From positions 5,598-69,597 of the forward strand of contig CAYSZB010000007.1 of NCBI GenBank assembly GCA_964435475.1: a DNA stretch of 64,000 nucleotides, written 5' to 3'. The DNA is from CAYSZB01 sp964435475 (lineage in GTDB: Bacteria > Chloroflexota > Anaerolineae > Anaerolineales > Anaerolineaceae). Position 1 is the first letter of the stretch, and each line of letters begins with the position of its first letter. Below, piece after piece: positions 31,512 to 40,120 of the stretch. The translations under genes and the position numbers were made by a program. The notes under the pieces were generated by a model that was not told where the DNA came from, did no database searches, and saw only the letters and a list, made by a program, of their open reading frames with translations.

Positions 31512-34021
31512 GCGAAGAACCAAAAGAAAAAGAAGATCTTCGAATAGGTGTTTATATATGTCATTGTGGCACCAATATTGCTGGGGTAATTCCTCCCAAG
31601 GATGTTGTGGAATTTTCCAGCGATTTGCCAGGGGTTGTTCGGGCTACAGATACGATGTACGCCTGTGCAGATAGTGGCCAACGTTTGATCAAAGATGACA
31701 TCAATAAATTTAACCTGAACCGGGTTGTTGTTTCTGCTTGTTCAGTTCGCATGCATGAACCAACCTTCCGCGCTGCTGTTTCCGAGGCTGGGATGAACCC
31801 ATTCCTGATGGAAATGGCAAATATCCGAGAACAGTGTACATGGGCGCACGGTCACGATCGCGAAGGTGCCTTAAAAAAGGCCAAGGACCTGACTGCAGCT
31901 GCAATTGCCAAAGCTTCCTTTTTAACCCCACTGGATATGATCTCTGTACCAGTCTCAAAGAAAGCACTGGTCATTGGCGGTGGGGTTGCCGGCATTAGCA
32001 GTGCGCTGGACCTTGCAGAACAAAATATTGAAACAATACTGGTAGAAAAAGAAGCCACAATTGGGGGGGTTATGGCACAACTGAACAAGACCTTCCCCAC
32101 CATGGACTGTAGCATATGAATTCTTGCACCAAAAATGGTTGACGCGGCGCGCCAACCGAAAATTGATGTCAGAGCATTTACTGAAGTTGAACGTGTTGAA
32201 GGTTTTGTTGGTAACTTTAAAGTTACCTTACGCGAAAAAGCCAAGTATGTAAGGGCGGATAGGTGCAATGGTTGTGGCGATTGTGCCAAAGTCTGCCCGA
32301 TTGAAGTGCCAAATTACTTTGAAATGAATTTGGCACCACGTAAAGCGGCCTATGTCCCGATGAGTCAATCGGTCCCATTGATTTATTCGATCGACATGGA
32401 TGCCTGCATCCACTGCTATAAATGTGTCGAAGCTTGTGGTCCTTTGGAGGCTATCGATTTTAGCCAGCAAGACAAGTTGGTCACTGAAGATATAGGCGCG
32501 ATTATTGTGGCGACTGGTTTCTCCCATTTTGACCCATCTGTGATGGAAGAGTATGGCTATGGAAAATTTCCAAACGTTATCACGTCCATGGAAATGGAGA
32601 GATTGAACAACTCGGCTGGTCCGACAAACGGGAATTTGGTTCGCCCAACTGATCATAAGAATCCCGCAAAATTGGCTTTCATTAATTGTGTGGGATCCAG
32701 GGACAAACGGTACAACGAAAGTTGTTCAAATTTTTGCTGCATGTATTCAATCAAGAATGCAGTTCTTCTAAAACAGGTCAATCCTTCTCTGGATATCACC
32801 ATTTATTACATGGATATCCGCACACCGTCCAAAGGTTACGAAGAATTCTACGATCGGGCTCGTAAAATGGGGATCAAGTTCATTCAAGGCCGTCCCAGCC
32901 TGATAACCGAAGACCAGGCAACCCACAACCTGACCGTTCATTCTGAAGATGTCTCCTTGGGCAAAGTAATCGATCACGAATACGATATGGTGATGTTAAA
33001 CCAGGCAGCTATTCCTCAACCAGATCAAGGTCATGTCAGTTCAGTATTGAATGTTGTTCAAAGCCCTGGGGGATGGTTTATGGAATATCATCCAAAACTT
33101 CGTCCCATGGATAGCCCTACAGATGGTATTTTCTTTGCTGGTGCGTGCCAGGGGCCAAAAGACATACCTGCAAGCGTTGCTCAAGGTTCCGCAGCTGCAT
33201 CCAGGGCTGGCAGGATATTGCATTCAGACAAATGGCAAATCGAACCAACTGTTGCGGTTGTGTGGCCAGATCGTTGTGTCAGCGCGCAGGGCCGTCCCTG
33301 CGGTATTTGTGCAAAGGCTTGTCCTTATGGTGCAATAGATTATGAGCAGGGTCGTGCAGCTTTGGTCATTTCAGCCAAATGTCATGGTTGTGGTGCTTGT
33401 GTGGGCGAGTGCCCGCATGACTCCATCACTCAACTGCATTACACAGATGCTCAGTTACTTGCCCAGGTAAGAGCTTTGTTGGCAACTGAACCGGAAAAGA
33501 AGATCCTTGCTTTCCGGTGCCATTGGTGTTCTTATGGTGGTGCAGATCTTGCTGGAACCAGTCATTTCGAATACAGCGCAAACGAAAGAGGCATCAAGGT
33601 CATGTGCTCAGCACGCATGGACAGCGATTTTATTTATGAAGCTTACAGGTTAGGCGCAGGTGGTGTATTGTATTCTGGTTGTCATCCACAGGATTGCCAT
33701 TACATTACAGGCCAGGTGATCGGTGCAAAAAGAGCACAACGATTATCTGCTATGTTTGAACGTATGCAAATGACACCTGGCAGGTTCAGGGTGGAATGGA
33801 TCAGTGCTGCTGAAGGCGATAAGTATGCCAGGGTGGTCAATGAAATGCAGGCTGTTCTGGATTCGATGTCACCCGAACAGCTTCACAACGAAATTGAGAG
33901 ATTGAGCCCCGAAATGACAAAACGCCTCAATCGCTTCCCGAATGTTCCAGGTGTTCAAGTTGCCATGGATTTTTCTGATGGTCTATCCACCAGGATGATA
34001 TCCAAGGAGCAGTTAGTATGA
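31508..34021 (+). CDS. hdrA: HdrA-like flavoprotein, probable selenoprotein (in-frame TGA at residue 204) with C-terminal MvhD domain
   Basis: Read through one in-frame TGA (32117-32119), this is an 837-residue HdrA. Without read-through it would be two pieces, 31508-32119 and 32135-34021. The sequence around the TGA is DCSI-*-ILAPKM. HdrA proteins carry a conserved Cys here, and selenocysteine at this position is known in some archaeal HdrA, so Sec204 is the simplest reading. Other parts are an N-terminal Fe-S region (CHCG), the FAD motif VIGGGVAGISSA near 155, two ferredoxin clusters (CNGCGDCAKVCP, CIHCYKCVEAC) near 250-300, two more near 590-640, and an MvhD-like domain (about 660-780, FRCHWCSYGG, SGCHPQDCHY). 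HdrA is the flavin electron-bifurcating centre. Both ends overlap neighbours by 4 bp. Confidence 0.9.
32117..32157 (+). promoter_or_regulatory. candidate selenocysteine UGA and SECIS-like hairpin in hdrA
   Basis: The TGA at 32117-32119 is followed 17 nt later by a GC-rich hairpin with arms GGTTG (32137-32141) and CAACC (32153-32157), extended by an inner CG/CG pairing past one A-C mismatch. Position and size fit a bacterial SECIS, which places its apical loop roughly 16-37 nt after the UGA. The loop has no obvious GU, so the assignment needs folding and covariance evidence. Confidence 0.5.
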
Positions 34022-34614
34022 TCCACGAAACTGAATTGAATCGTTTCTCAAATCAGGTGCGGGCGATTCCGGACGGTGAGCCATTGGATATGTGTTATTC
34101 CTGTGGAACTTGCACCAGTAAGTGTATGATTCAGCAGAAATTGGATCCTGAGTATAATCCTCGTAGGTTGCTGCACATGGTTATGCTGGACATGCGTGAA
34201 GAAGCTTACAACCACCCCACAATATGGCTGTGTTCAGAGTGTGATATTTGCTACCCGGCATGCCCCCAAAAGATCCATATTTCAGGTGTTTTAATGGCAG
34301 TCCGCTCCCTTGCAGTCCAGGATGGGAAGAGATCACTCATCGAACCAGCTCAAGTAGATGAACAAACCTGTGTAGCATGCGGTTTATGCGTGGCTGTGTG
34401 CCCATATGATGCCATAGAACTTGTCAATAAAAAGATCCCTTACAGAGGATTAATCGATATAGCCCAAGTCAATTCTGCTAAATGTATGGCTTGTGGATTA
34501 TGTGGTGCGGTTTGCCGCTCAACTTCCATTGGAATACATGCTGAATTCTCCAATGACAAGGTCGTTGGAGATCTTTGGAAATGGCTCAACCCTCTGCCAG
34601 AGGTGACAATATGA
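34018..34614 (+). CDS. hdrC: HdrC-like protein with fused ferredoxin domain
   Basis: This 198-residue protein begins as an HdrC: two [4Fe-4S] motifs CYSCGTCTSKC and CSECDICYPACP flank the helical LDPEYNPRRLLHMVMLDMREEAY segment. It then continues into a bacterial-ferredoxin-type domain with CVACGLCVAVCP and CMACGLCGAVC. The second of these lacks the usual Pro after the last Cys. HdrC normally links HdrA to HdrB, but no HdrB gene is present, so the fused ferredoxin domain may reroute electrons to another partner. It overlaps both hdrA and the MvhD gene by 4 bp. Confidence 0.88.
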   Translation: MIHETELNRFSNQVRAIPDGEPLDMCYSCGTCTSKCMIQQKLDPEYNPRRLLHMVMLDMREEAYNHPTIWLCSECDICYPACPQKIHISGVLMAVRSLAVQDGKRSLIEPAQVDEQTCVACGLCVAVCPYDAIELVNKKIPYRGLIDIAQVNSAKCMACGLCGAVCRSTSIGIHAEFSNDKVVGDLWKWLNPLPEVTI

Positions 34615-35048
34615 CAGACCGAAAACCCCGCATTGTTTTATTCCAGTGCCAGTGGTGCCTTTACACTGAAATTGATCAGCACTGGGTTGACCATGATTTG
34701 CCATCAAACATCCAATTGATTAAAGTTCCTTGCACAGGCCGCATTAATCCTTTATTTATCTTGAACGCAGTTCAAGGTGGAGCTGATGGCATCATGATTT
34801 GTGGTTGTGTACCCGAAAAATGCCATTTCAAAGAAGGAAACTTTTCAGCACGCCGTCAATTGGATGAATTTGCAAATTTCCTGGTCTTTACCGGTTTTGA
34901 TATCAAAAGAATTCGTTTTACTTGGATCGACCTTCAGGAACAGGGACGAATTCAAAGAGAGCTTTCCTCAATGGAAAATGATCTTTTTGTTTTAGGTCCA
35001 TCAGTTGCCCTTGCTACCCGCCATCCATTAGAAGGAGAACAATCATGA
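34611..35048 (+). CDS. MvhD/FlxD-type iron-sulfur subunit
   Basis: This 145-residue protein of the MvhD/FlpD family carries a [2Fe-2S] cluster and links HdrA to an electron donor. Motifs are LFQCQWCLYTEID, VPCTGRINPLFILNAVQGGADGIMICGC, PEKCHFKEGNFSARR. The start at 34611 (ATGA overlap with hdrC) gives the standard length. HdrA upstream already contains a fused MvhD-like domain, so this operon has two copies of the module. Confidence 0.9.
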   Translation: MTDRKPRIVLFQCQWCLYTEIDQHWVDHDLPSNIQLIKVPCTGRINPLFILNAVQGGADGIMICGCVPEKCHFKEGNFSARRQLDEFANFLVFTGFDIKRIRFTWIDLQEQGRIQRELSSMENDLFVLGPSVALATRHPLEGEQS

Positions 35049-35998
35049 GTGATCTTGAATTACATCTCCGCAGTGAAGTTGCCAGAATTTTACAGGATGG
35101 ATCGGTCGACCTTGTTGTCGGTTTTGAGGCAGAATCAATACCACTCAAACCGCAACCAACATTTATTGAAGACTCTAAGGATGCAGACAGACTCATTATT
35201 AATGGTTTTTGCCAAAATAATCTGGCAACATTCTTGACACGTCTGCCAAAAGAAAAGCGCATTGGCATTGTAGTACGTGGATGTGAGTCAAGATCAATAA
35301 ATGCCCTCATCGTAGAAAACCAGCATGCACGCGATAAGCTTTACCTTATTGGTGTACCATGCCATGGAATTATTGATTGGAGGAAGGTTGAAGCCCTTGC
35401 GGGTGAGAATATTATCTCGGCAGAGGAGAATGAGAATATTGTCAATGTTCACACTATCCGGTCTCAATTTTCAATAGACCGGGGTGACCTATTACATGAT
35501 TCTTGTGCCCGATGCCTTCATCCCAATCCGGTATCTCCTGATATCATGCTAGGTGAACTACTGCCGGAGGGCGATCCTGTACTGGCACGAAGTGTCGTAG
35601 ATGAGTTCCAATTACTGAGCAGTGAGAAAAGATATGCATTTTTTACTCAGGAGGCAGAAAGGTGTATCAGGTGCTACGCATGTCGTGAAGCATGTCCAAT
35701 GTGTTACTGTACAGAGTGTTTTGTGGATCATGCCAATCCCCGCTGGACAGAAAGTACGATCTCGCCAGCTGGAACACAAGCATGGCACATTGTTCGAGCC
35801 TTTCATCAAGCTGGCAGGTGTGTCAGTTGTGGAGCATGTGAAAGAGCCTGCCCGATGGATATCAAGATGACCTACCTGACAGATAAATTGAATGATGATC
35901 TGCGTCGTCTTTATGGTTTCCAGGTTGGCATGGATACCTCTACCCAACCTCCATTTGCAGCATTCAGCCTGGATGACAAAAAACGCTTTATCAGTTAG
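35045..35998 (+). CDS. 4Fe-4S dicluster protein, FlxC/FrhB-like
   Basis: This 317-residue protein has an N-terminal domain (about 1-165) resembling the FrhB/FdhB beta-subunit fold (KRIGIVVRGCESRSINALI, VPCHGIIDWRKVE). A C-terminal dicluster domain has CIRCYACREACPMCYCTECF and CVSCGACERACPMDI, giving at least two [4Fe-4S] clusters. The extra CxxCYC-type cysteines recall sites found in HydB/AsrA-type proteins. By position between MvhD and the HydB/HydG pair it corresponds to FlxC of Flx-Hdr systems; this is an inference. It overlaps the MvhD gene by 4 bp. Confidence 0.75.
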   Translation: MSDLELHLRSEVARILQDGSVDLVVGFEAESIPLKPQPTFIEDSKDADRLIINGFCQNNLATFLTRLPKEKRIGIVVRGCESRSINALIVENQHARDKLYLIGVPCHGIIDWRKVEALAGENIISAEENENIVNVHTIRSQFSIDRGDLLHDSCARCLHPNPVSPDIMLGELLPEGDPVLARSVVDEFQLLSSEKRYAFFTQEAERCIRCYACREACPMCYCTECFVDHANPRWTESTISPAGTQAWHIVRAFHQAGRCVSCGACERACPMDIKMTYLTDKLNDDLRRLYGFQVGMDTSTQPPFAAFSLDDKKRFIS

Positions 35999-36010
35999 AA
36001 AGGTGACTTA

Positions 36011-37173
36011 ATGTACTATCAAATAGAAAAAAATGAAATCACCAATCTCCTGGATCATTGGATGAAGCTAGCCAGTGTCTTTGCACCGACCGAAAAAGGT
36101 CAGTTTACGGTTTTTGAGAATTTAATGCATGGGGATGAATTAAGAATCAATGGTCCCCATAACACACGTTATCCGCCCAAATCATTATTCTTACCGCAGT
36201 CCGAGAGACTTTTTACACTGAAAAACGGCAATTTGGTTGAACCAAAGATCAATAACGAGCCTCGTATCGTTTTTGGCATCCGACCCTGCGACGCACATGC
36301 CCTTACCCTTCTTGATACGGTATTTCTGACTGACCAGTATAAAGATCCATATTGGCAAGCTGAACGCGAACGTACGATTCTTGTTGGGTTGGGTTGCGAT
36401 GAACCATGTGCTTCATGCTTTTGCACGACAGTTGGATCTGGACCATTTGGAACTCGTGGTTTGGATATTCTTTTTATTACACTGAATGAGAAGTACATCA
36501 TAAAACAGGTGACTGAAAAAGGCGGCTCATTGCTAACTGACCTTCGTAAAGTACCTGATACCATTGAAACTGAGATCCAGAAATTAGAACAAAAAGCAAT
36601 TGACAGTCTGCCTATCGCTTTCGAGACAATAGACATACGTAAAAATTTTTACAAATTGTTTTCTGAAGCCTACTGGCAAAAGGTTTCACAATCCTGCCTG
36701 GGCTGCGGAGTATGCACATTTCTCTGCCCCACCTGTTACTGTTTTGATATAGTGGNNNNNNNNNNNNNNNNNNNNNNNNNNNNNNNNNNNNNNNNNNNNN
36801 NNNNNNNNNNNNNNNNNNNNNNNNNNNNNNNNNNNNNNNNNNNNNNNNNNNNNNNGGCTGCGGAGTATGCACATTTCTCTGCCCCACCTGTTACTGTTTT
36901 GATATAGTGGATGAAGCACAACGCGGTGAGAGGGTTAGGAATTGGGATACATGCATGTTCCGAATATACTCACAGGAAGCTTCCGGTCATAACCCGCGCC
37001 CCTCACGCCTCGAACGTACCCGCCAACGCCTGATGCATAAATATGCCTATTGGTTGGATAGCATTAATGAGATTGGATGTACTGGTTGTGGCAGATGTGT
37101 TCGCTATTGTCCGGTCGGCCTGGATATCCGCGACATGATCCGCAAAGCCCAAAACTGGGAGGTGGTCGAATGA
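36011..37173 (+). CDS. HydB/AsrA/FlxB-like 4Fe-4S dicluster subunit, interrupted by an assembly gap
   Basis: This gene is split by 100 Ns, but both flanks are in one frame and repeat the same 55 bp. Collapsing the repeat gives a normal 335-residue protein. The N-terminal ~220 residues are the sulfhydrogenase-beta/AsrA domain (FGIRPCDAHALTLLDTVF, VGLGCDEPCASCFCTTVGSGP). The C-terminus has two clusters, CLGCGVCTFLCPTCYCFDIVDEA and CTGCGRCVRYCPVGLDIRDMI. This family forms the electron-conducting half of an NAD(P)H-linked module with the following FAD protein. Its stop overlaps that gene by 4 bp. Confidence 0.85.
36701..36910. repeat. 55-bp direct repeat flanking the scaffold gap
   Basis: Copies at 36701-36755 and 36856-36910 are identical as read and abut the N-run on both sides. 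They encode one Fe-S motif once too often. The size equals a common assembler k-mer, so this is two contig ends that overlap but were not merged, not a biological repeat. Confidence 0.93.
36756..36855. other. assembly gap (100 N)
   Basis: Exactly 100 undetermined bases, the conventional placeholder for a gap of unknown length. The flanking overlap implies that no sequence is really missing. Confidence 0.98.
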
Positions 37174-38027
37174 CTGATAACAACACGAACCCCTACAAAC
37201 CGATGCCAATGCGCATCTCCCGGGCTTACTATGAATCCAATGATCATTCCTTAAAAACGTTCGAGTTGGATTTTTTAGGTGCTTCAGACTGCGATTACTT
37301 TTTTGCACACTATAATCCTGGCCAATTTTGCCAGTTATCCATTTTCAATAAAGGTGAGGCACCATTTGGTGTAGCTTCAGCAGCCTGGGAAGGCAAATTT
37401 GTGCGTTTCACGGTTCAAAAGATGGGTACTTTCACTCAAGCGATCCACCGTTTGAAGGTGGACGATCAAATTGGCATGCGTGGACCTCTTGGCAATGGTT
37501 TTCCTCTGGATATGTGGCGCGGGAAAAACCTGGTCATTGTGGGTGGTGGTTGTGCTTTTTCTACGTTATACGCATTGACAAAGCATATTCAGCATCCGGA
37601 TTTTCGTAATGATTATAATGAACTCATAGTCATTTATGGGGCGAGAAATTCCGGACTTTGCATGTATAAGCAGGATATCCAAAGTTGGTATGACCGTGAT
37701 GACATGCAACTCCATCAAGCCATTGATGTTCCCGAAAATGAGTGGCTCCATCACGTGGGTTATGTGCCAGATGTGGTTAGGGAAGTTGCACCTTCACCTG
37801 ATAACGCTGTGGCGATTGTGTGCGGGCCACCAATCATGACAAAATTTACCCTACCTGCACTGACCGATCTAGGTTTCGCTCCCGAGGCGATTTTTACTTC
37901 ACTCGAAAAAAGGATGAAATGTGGGATCGGGAAATGTGGTCGATGTAACATAGGGCCTGCTTATATATGCAAGGATGGTCCTGTCTTTTCTTTGGCAGAA
38001 CTGCAATCTTTGCCAGCAGATATCTAA
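37170..38027 (+). CDS. HydG/AsrB/FlxA-like FAD/NAD(P)-binding subunit
   Basis: This 285-residue protein is of the ferredoxin-NADP+ reductase fold. The FAD region includes YNPGQFCQLSIFNKGE and FGVAS, then MGTFTQAIHRL and GMRGPLGNGFPL. The NAD(P) domain has LVIVGGGCAFSTLYAL and CGPPIMTKFTLPAL. The C-terminus has the [2Fe-2S] motif EKRMKCGIGKCGRCNIGPAYICKDGPVF. This is the gamma subunit type of sulfhydrogenase and FlxA. It probably exchanges electrons with NAD(H) or NADP(H) and feeds the Hdr part through the HydB-like partner. The start at 37170 gives a 4-bp overlap; longer upstream extensions overlap the previous gene. Confidence 0.9.
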   Translation: MTDNNTNPYKPMPMRISRAYYESNDHSLKTFELDFLGASDCDYFFAHYNPGQFCQLSIFNKGEAPFGVASAAWEGKFVRFTVQKMGTFTQAIHRLKVDDQIGMRGPLGNGFPLDMWRGKNLVIVGGGCAFSTLYALTKHIQHPDFRNDYNELIVIYGARNSGLCMYKQDIQSWYDRDDMQLHQAIDVPENEWLHHVGYVPDVVREVAPSPDNAVAIVCGPPIMTKFTLPALTDLGFAPEAIFTSLEKRMKCGIGKCGRCNIGPAYICKDGPVFSLAELQSLPADI

Positions 38028-38039
38028 TTGGAGTAACTG

Positions 38040-39020
38040 ATGAGTCAACGTGGAATAGCTCAAAAATCTTTCGATGAGCACAAAATGACAATAGAACGCC
38101 CTATGGTTACACGTCATTACTTGATGACGTGGAACCTGGACAAATGTGTTGGTTGCCAAATGGGTCCAACCGTATGCCCAAAACAAGCGCTGACCCATGT
38201 GAATGGTGAAATTGTTGACGGCCACCTCGCCAAAAAACCTTCCGTTGATGTGGATGAAAAATTATGCGTAAACTGTGGCATGTGTGTTGTGGTTTGCCCT
38301 GTGCATGCCATATCGATCGAGGTCAATGGTGAGCCTGAAATTCCAGTACAAAAGTATGAAGCATTCCCGGAACTTATAGCCAAGACGATATTTAAGAAAG
38401 AAGACTTCGATTTTAGTCTGAAGGATTTCGTTATTGAAAATTGTTCTGCAAATGTTATTTCGTATGATCCTGCAAGAGATACTATGCGTGTGGACTTCCA
38501 GAACTGCATTCACTGTCGCCAGTGTGAAGTTGCCAGCAAAGGCGCGTTTGCTGTTCAACAGCCCTGGCAAGGCTCAGTCATCCTTGATACCGAAAAATGC
38601 GTACCTGGCTGTGTGGCTTGCTCGGATATTTGTCCAACGAGAGCCTTACACCTTGATGAAAATGGCAAATTGGTCCTGGCTGATTATTATTGCATCAAAT
38701 GTGGCTCGTGCATGCATGTCTGCCCGATTAAACCCAAATTCGATGAGATCCATTACTCATTTGAATCTCAGGGTATGACCTTGGAACGCACATTTGAACA
38801 ATTATCCAATGCAAATGAATTACCCATAATCGTTGAACGATGGCGGGTCAACCATAAACCGGTGACCAGCGCTTCCTGGGTTGAAGCTCTAAGAAAGCTC
38901 TCTGATGATAAGGCGAAGTCTGTTGAAATCGATCGCAAACGTGCTTTAAAACGGGCTGACCTGATAAAGGCATTGAAGGGGTACACCCTGCCGCCTGAAT
39001 TGAAATCCCATAAAGGCTAG
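38040..39020 (+). CDS. polyferredoxin with two degenerate cluster motifs
   Basis: This 326-residue cytoplasmic protein has five Fe-S motifs. The second (CVNCGMCVVVCP) and fifth (CIKCGSCMHVCP) are intact, and the fourth (CVPGCVACSDICP) is near-standard. The first (CVGCQMGPTVCP) has Gly in place of the third Cys, and the third (CIHCRQCEVASKGAF) lacks the fourth Cys. Those two may hold [3Fe-4S] clusters or none. A ~75-residue basic C-terminal tail follows. It is the last gene of the AOR/Hdr operon, 12 bp after the FAD subunit with a GGAG site, and probably accepts or donates low-potential electrons. No precise family recognised. Confidence 0.8.
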   Translation: MSQRGIAQKSFDEHKMTIERPMVTRHYLMTWNLDKCVGCQMGPTVCPKQALTHVNGEIVDGHLAKKPSVDVDEKLCVNCGMCVVVCPVHAISIEVNGEPEIPVQKYEAFPELIAKTIFKKEDFDFSLKDFVIENCSANVISYDPARDTMRVDFQNCIHCRQCEVASKGAFAVQQPWQGSVILDTEKCVPGCVACSDICPTRALHLDENGKLVLADYYCIKCGSCMHVCPIKPKFDEIHYSFESQGMTLERTFEQLSNANELPIIVERWRVNHKPVTSASWVEALRKLSDDKAKSVEIDRKRALKRADLIKALKGYTLPPELKSHKG

Positions 39021-39036
39021 TTTGTGTTGTTAAAGT

Positions 39037-39064
39037 AAAAAGGTCTTCTTGTGAAGACCTTTTT
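39037..39064. terminator. bidirectional terminator after the AOR/Hdr operon
   Basis: Perfect 12-bp arms AAAAAGGTCTTC and GAAGACCTTTTT enclose a TTGT tetraloop, giving T-runs on both strands. It ends the redox operon (+) and the ileS-ltaE unit (-). Confidence 0.93.
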
Positions 39065-39088
39065 GCATTAATTAAATCGTTGCGCTAA

Positions 39089-40120
39089 TTATTTAATTAT
39101 TTCTTGAAACGCACAAACCACTTTTGATATATCTTCATCTGAAATCCAGTAATGTGTGACAAGTCGAAATTGACGGTTATCCACCTTCCCTATTAATATC
39201 CCCTCATCCTTCAATCGGTCAAGCAATTCTAAAGGTGAAATTCTCACTGTTTCTTCCATAGACAGGAATATCATGTTTGTGTAAGGAGTACCCATATCTA
39301 TACGCAATCCCTTGACCAACGCTAACTTCGATGAAAGTTCTCTGGCTCTTTGATGGTCGTCGGCTAAACGATTGACCATGGAGACTAAAGCCACCGTCCC
39401 TGCAGCTGCAATAATCCCGGCTTGCCTCATTCCGCCACCCAATTGTTTTCGAATTTTCTTACACCTTTTGATAAAGTCCTTTGATCCGCATACGACAGAA
39501 CCTACAGGTGCACATAATCCCTTGCTAAGGCAGAATGTGACGGAATCCGCATTTCGTGTAAGGTTTTCTGCGCTGGTGTTTAATGCAATGGCTGCATTAA
39601 ATACTCTTGCCCCATCAATGTGAAGCAATAAACCTTTGTTATGAGCTAATGTAGCAACCTCGTTTGTATATTTTTCACTGATTGGGACTCCCCCACACCG
39701 ATTATGGGTGTTTTCTAGGATCACCATTCTCGACCGGGGATGATGGTCATCATTACTGCGAATGGCATGTTCGATTTCTTGGAGATTTATTGTTCCATCG
39801 GGTTGATTGGTCAACGTGTGAGGGAAAACGCCACCCAATGCGGAAATGCCACCACCCTCAAAGAGGAAGGTATGGCCTTTGGTTCCCATGATCACTTCAT
39901 CTCCCCGTTCACAATTCGCCAATACACTGACAAGGTTGCCCATTGTTCCTGAAGTGACAAAAATGCCAGCTTCCTTGCCTAACATTTCAGCAGCCAATTC
40001 CTGTAAAGCATTTATGCTGGGGTCCTCTCCATAGACATCATCCCCTACTTCTGCCAGGGTCATTGCCTTGCGCATTTCCTCAGTAGGTTTGGTTACAGTA
40101 TCAGAACGCAGATCGATCAT
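39089..40120 (-). CDS. ltaE: low-specificity L-threonine aldolase
   Basis: This 343-residue fold-type I PLP enzyme cleaves L-threonine or L-allo-threonine to glycine and acetaldehyde. MIDLRSDTVTKPTEEMRKAM is a canonical start. HIDGARVFNA carries the PLP-binding Asp and Arg, and the Schiff-base lysine is K200 in FCLSKGLCAPVGS. The gene overlaps rluD by 4 bp and is last in the ileS-lspA-rluD-ltaE unit. The acetaldehyde it releases is a potential substrate for the AOR encoded 8 kb away, which is speculative. Confidence 0.93.
   Translation of the reverse strand: MIDLRSDTVTKPTEEMRKAMTLAEVGDDVYGEDPSINALQELAAEMLGKEAGIFVTSGTMGNLVSVLANCERGDEVIMGTKGHTFLFEGGGISALGGVFPHTLTNQPDGTINLQEIEHAIRSNDDHHPRSRMVILENTHNRCGGVPISEKYTNEVATLAHNKGLLLHIDGARVFNAAIALNTSAENLTRNADSVTFCLSKGLCAPVGSVVCGSKDFIKRCKKIRKQLGGGMRQAGIIAAAGTVALVSMVNRLADDHQRARELSSKLALVKGLRIDMGTPYTNMIFLSMEETVRISPLELLDRLKDEGILIGKVDNRQFRLVTHYWISDEDISKVVCAFQEIIK

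Noticed and set aside
32135..34021. Separate shorter HdrA gene starting at the ATG after the TGA
   Set aside because: No ribosome-binding site precedes this ATG, and the conserved HdrA sequence runs through the TGA in the same frame, so one read-through gene is the better model.
36701..36910. Tandem duplication of a ferredoxin motif
   Set aside because: The copies flank exactly 100 Ns and are 55 bp long, the mark of unmerged contig ends.
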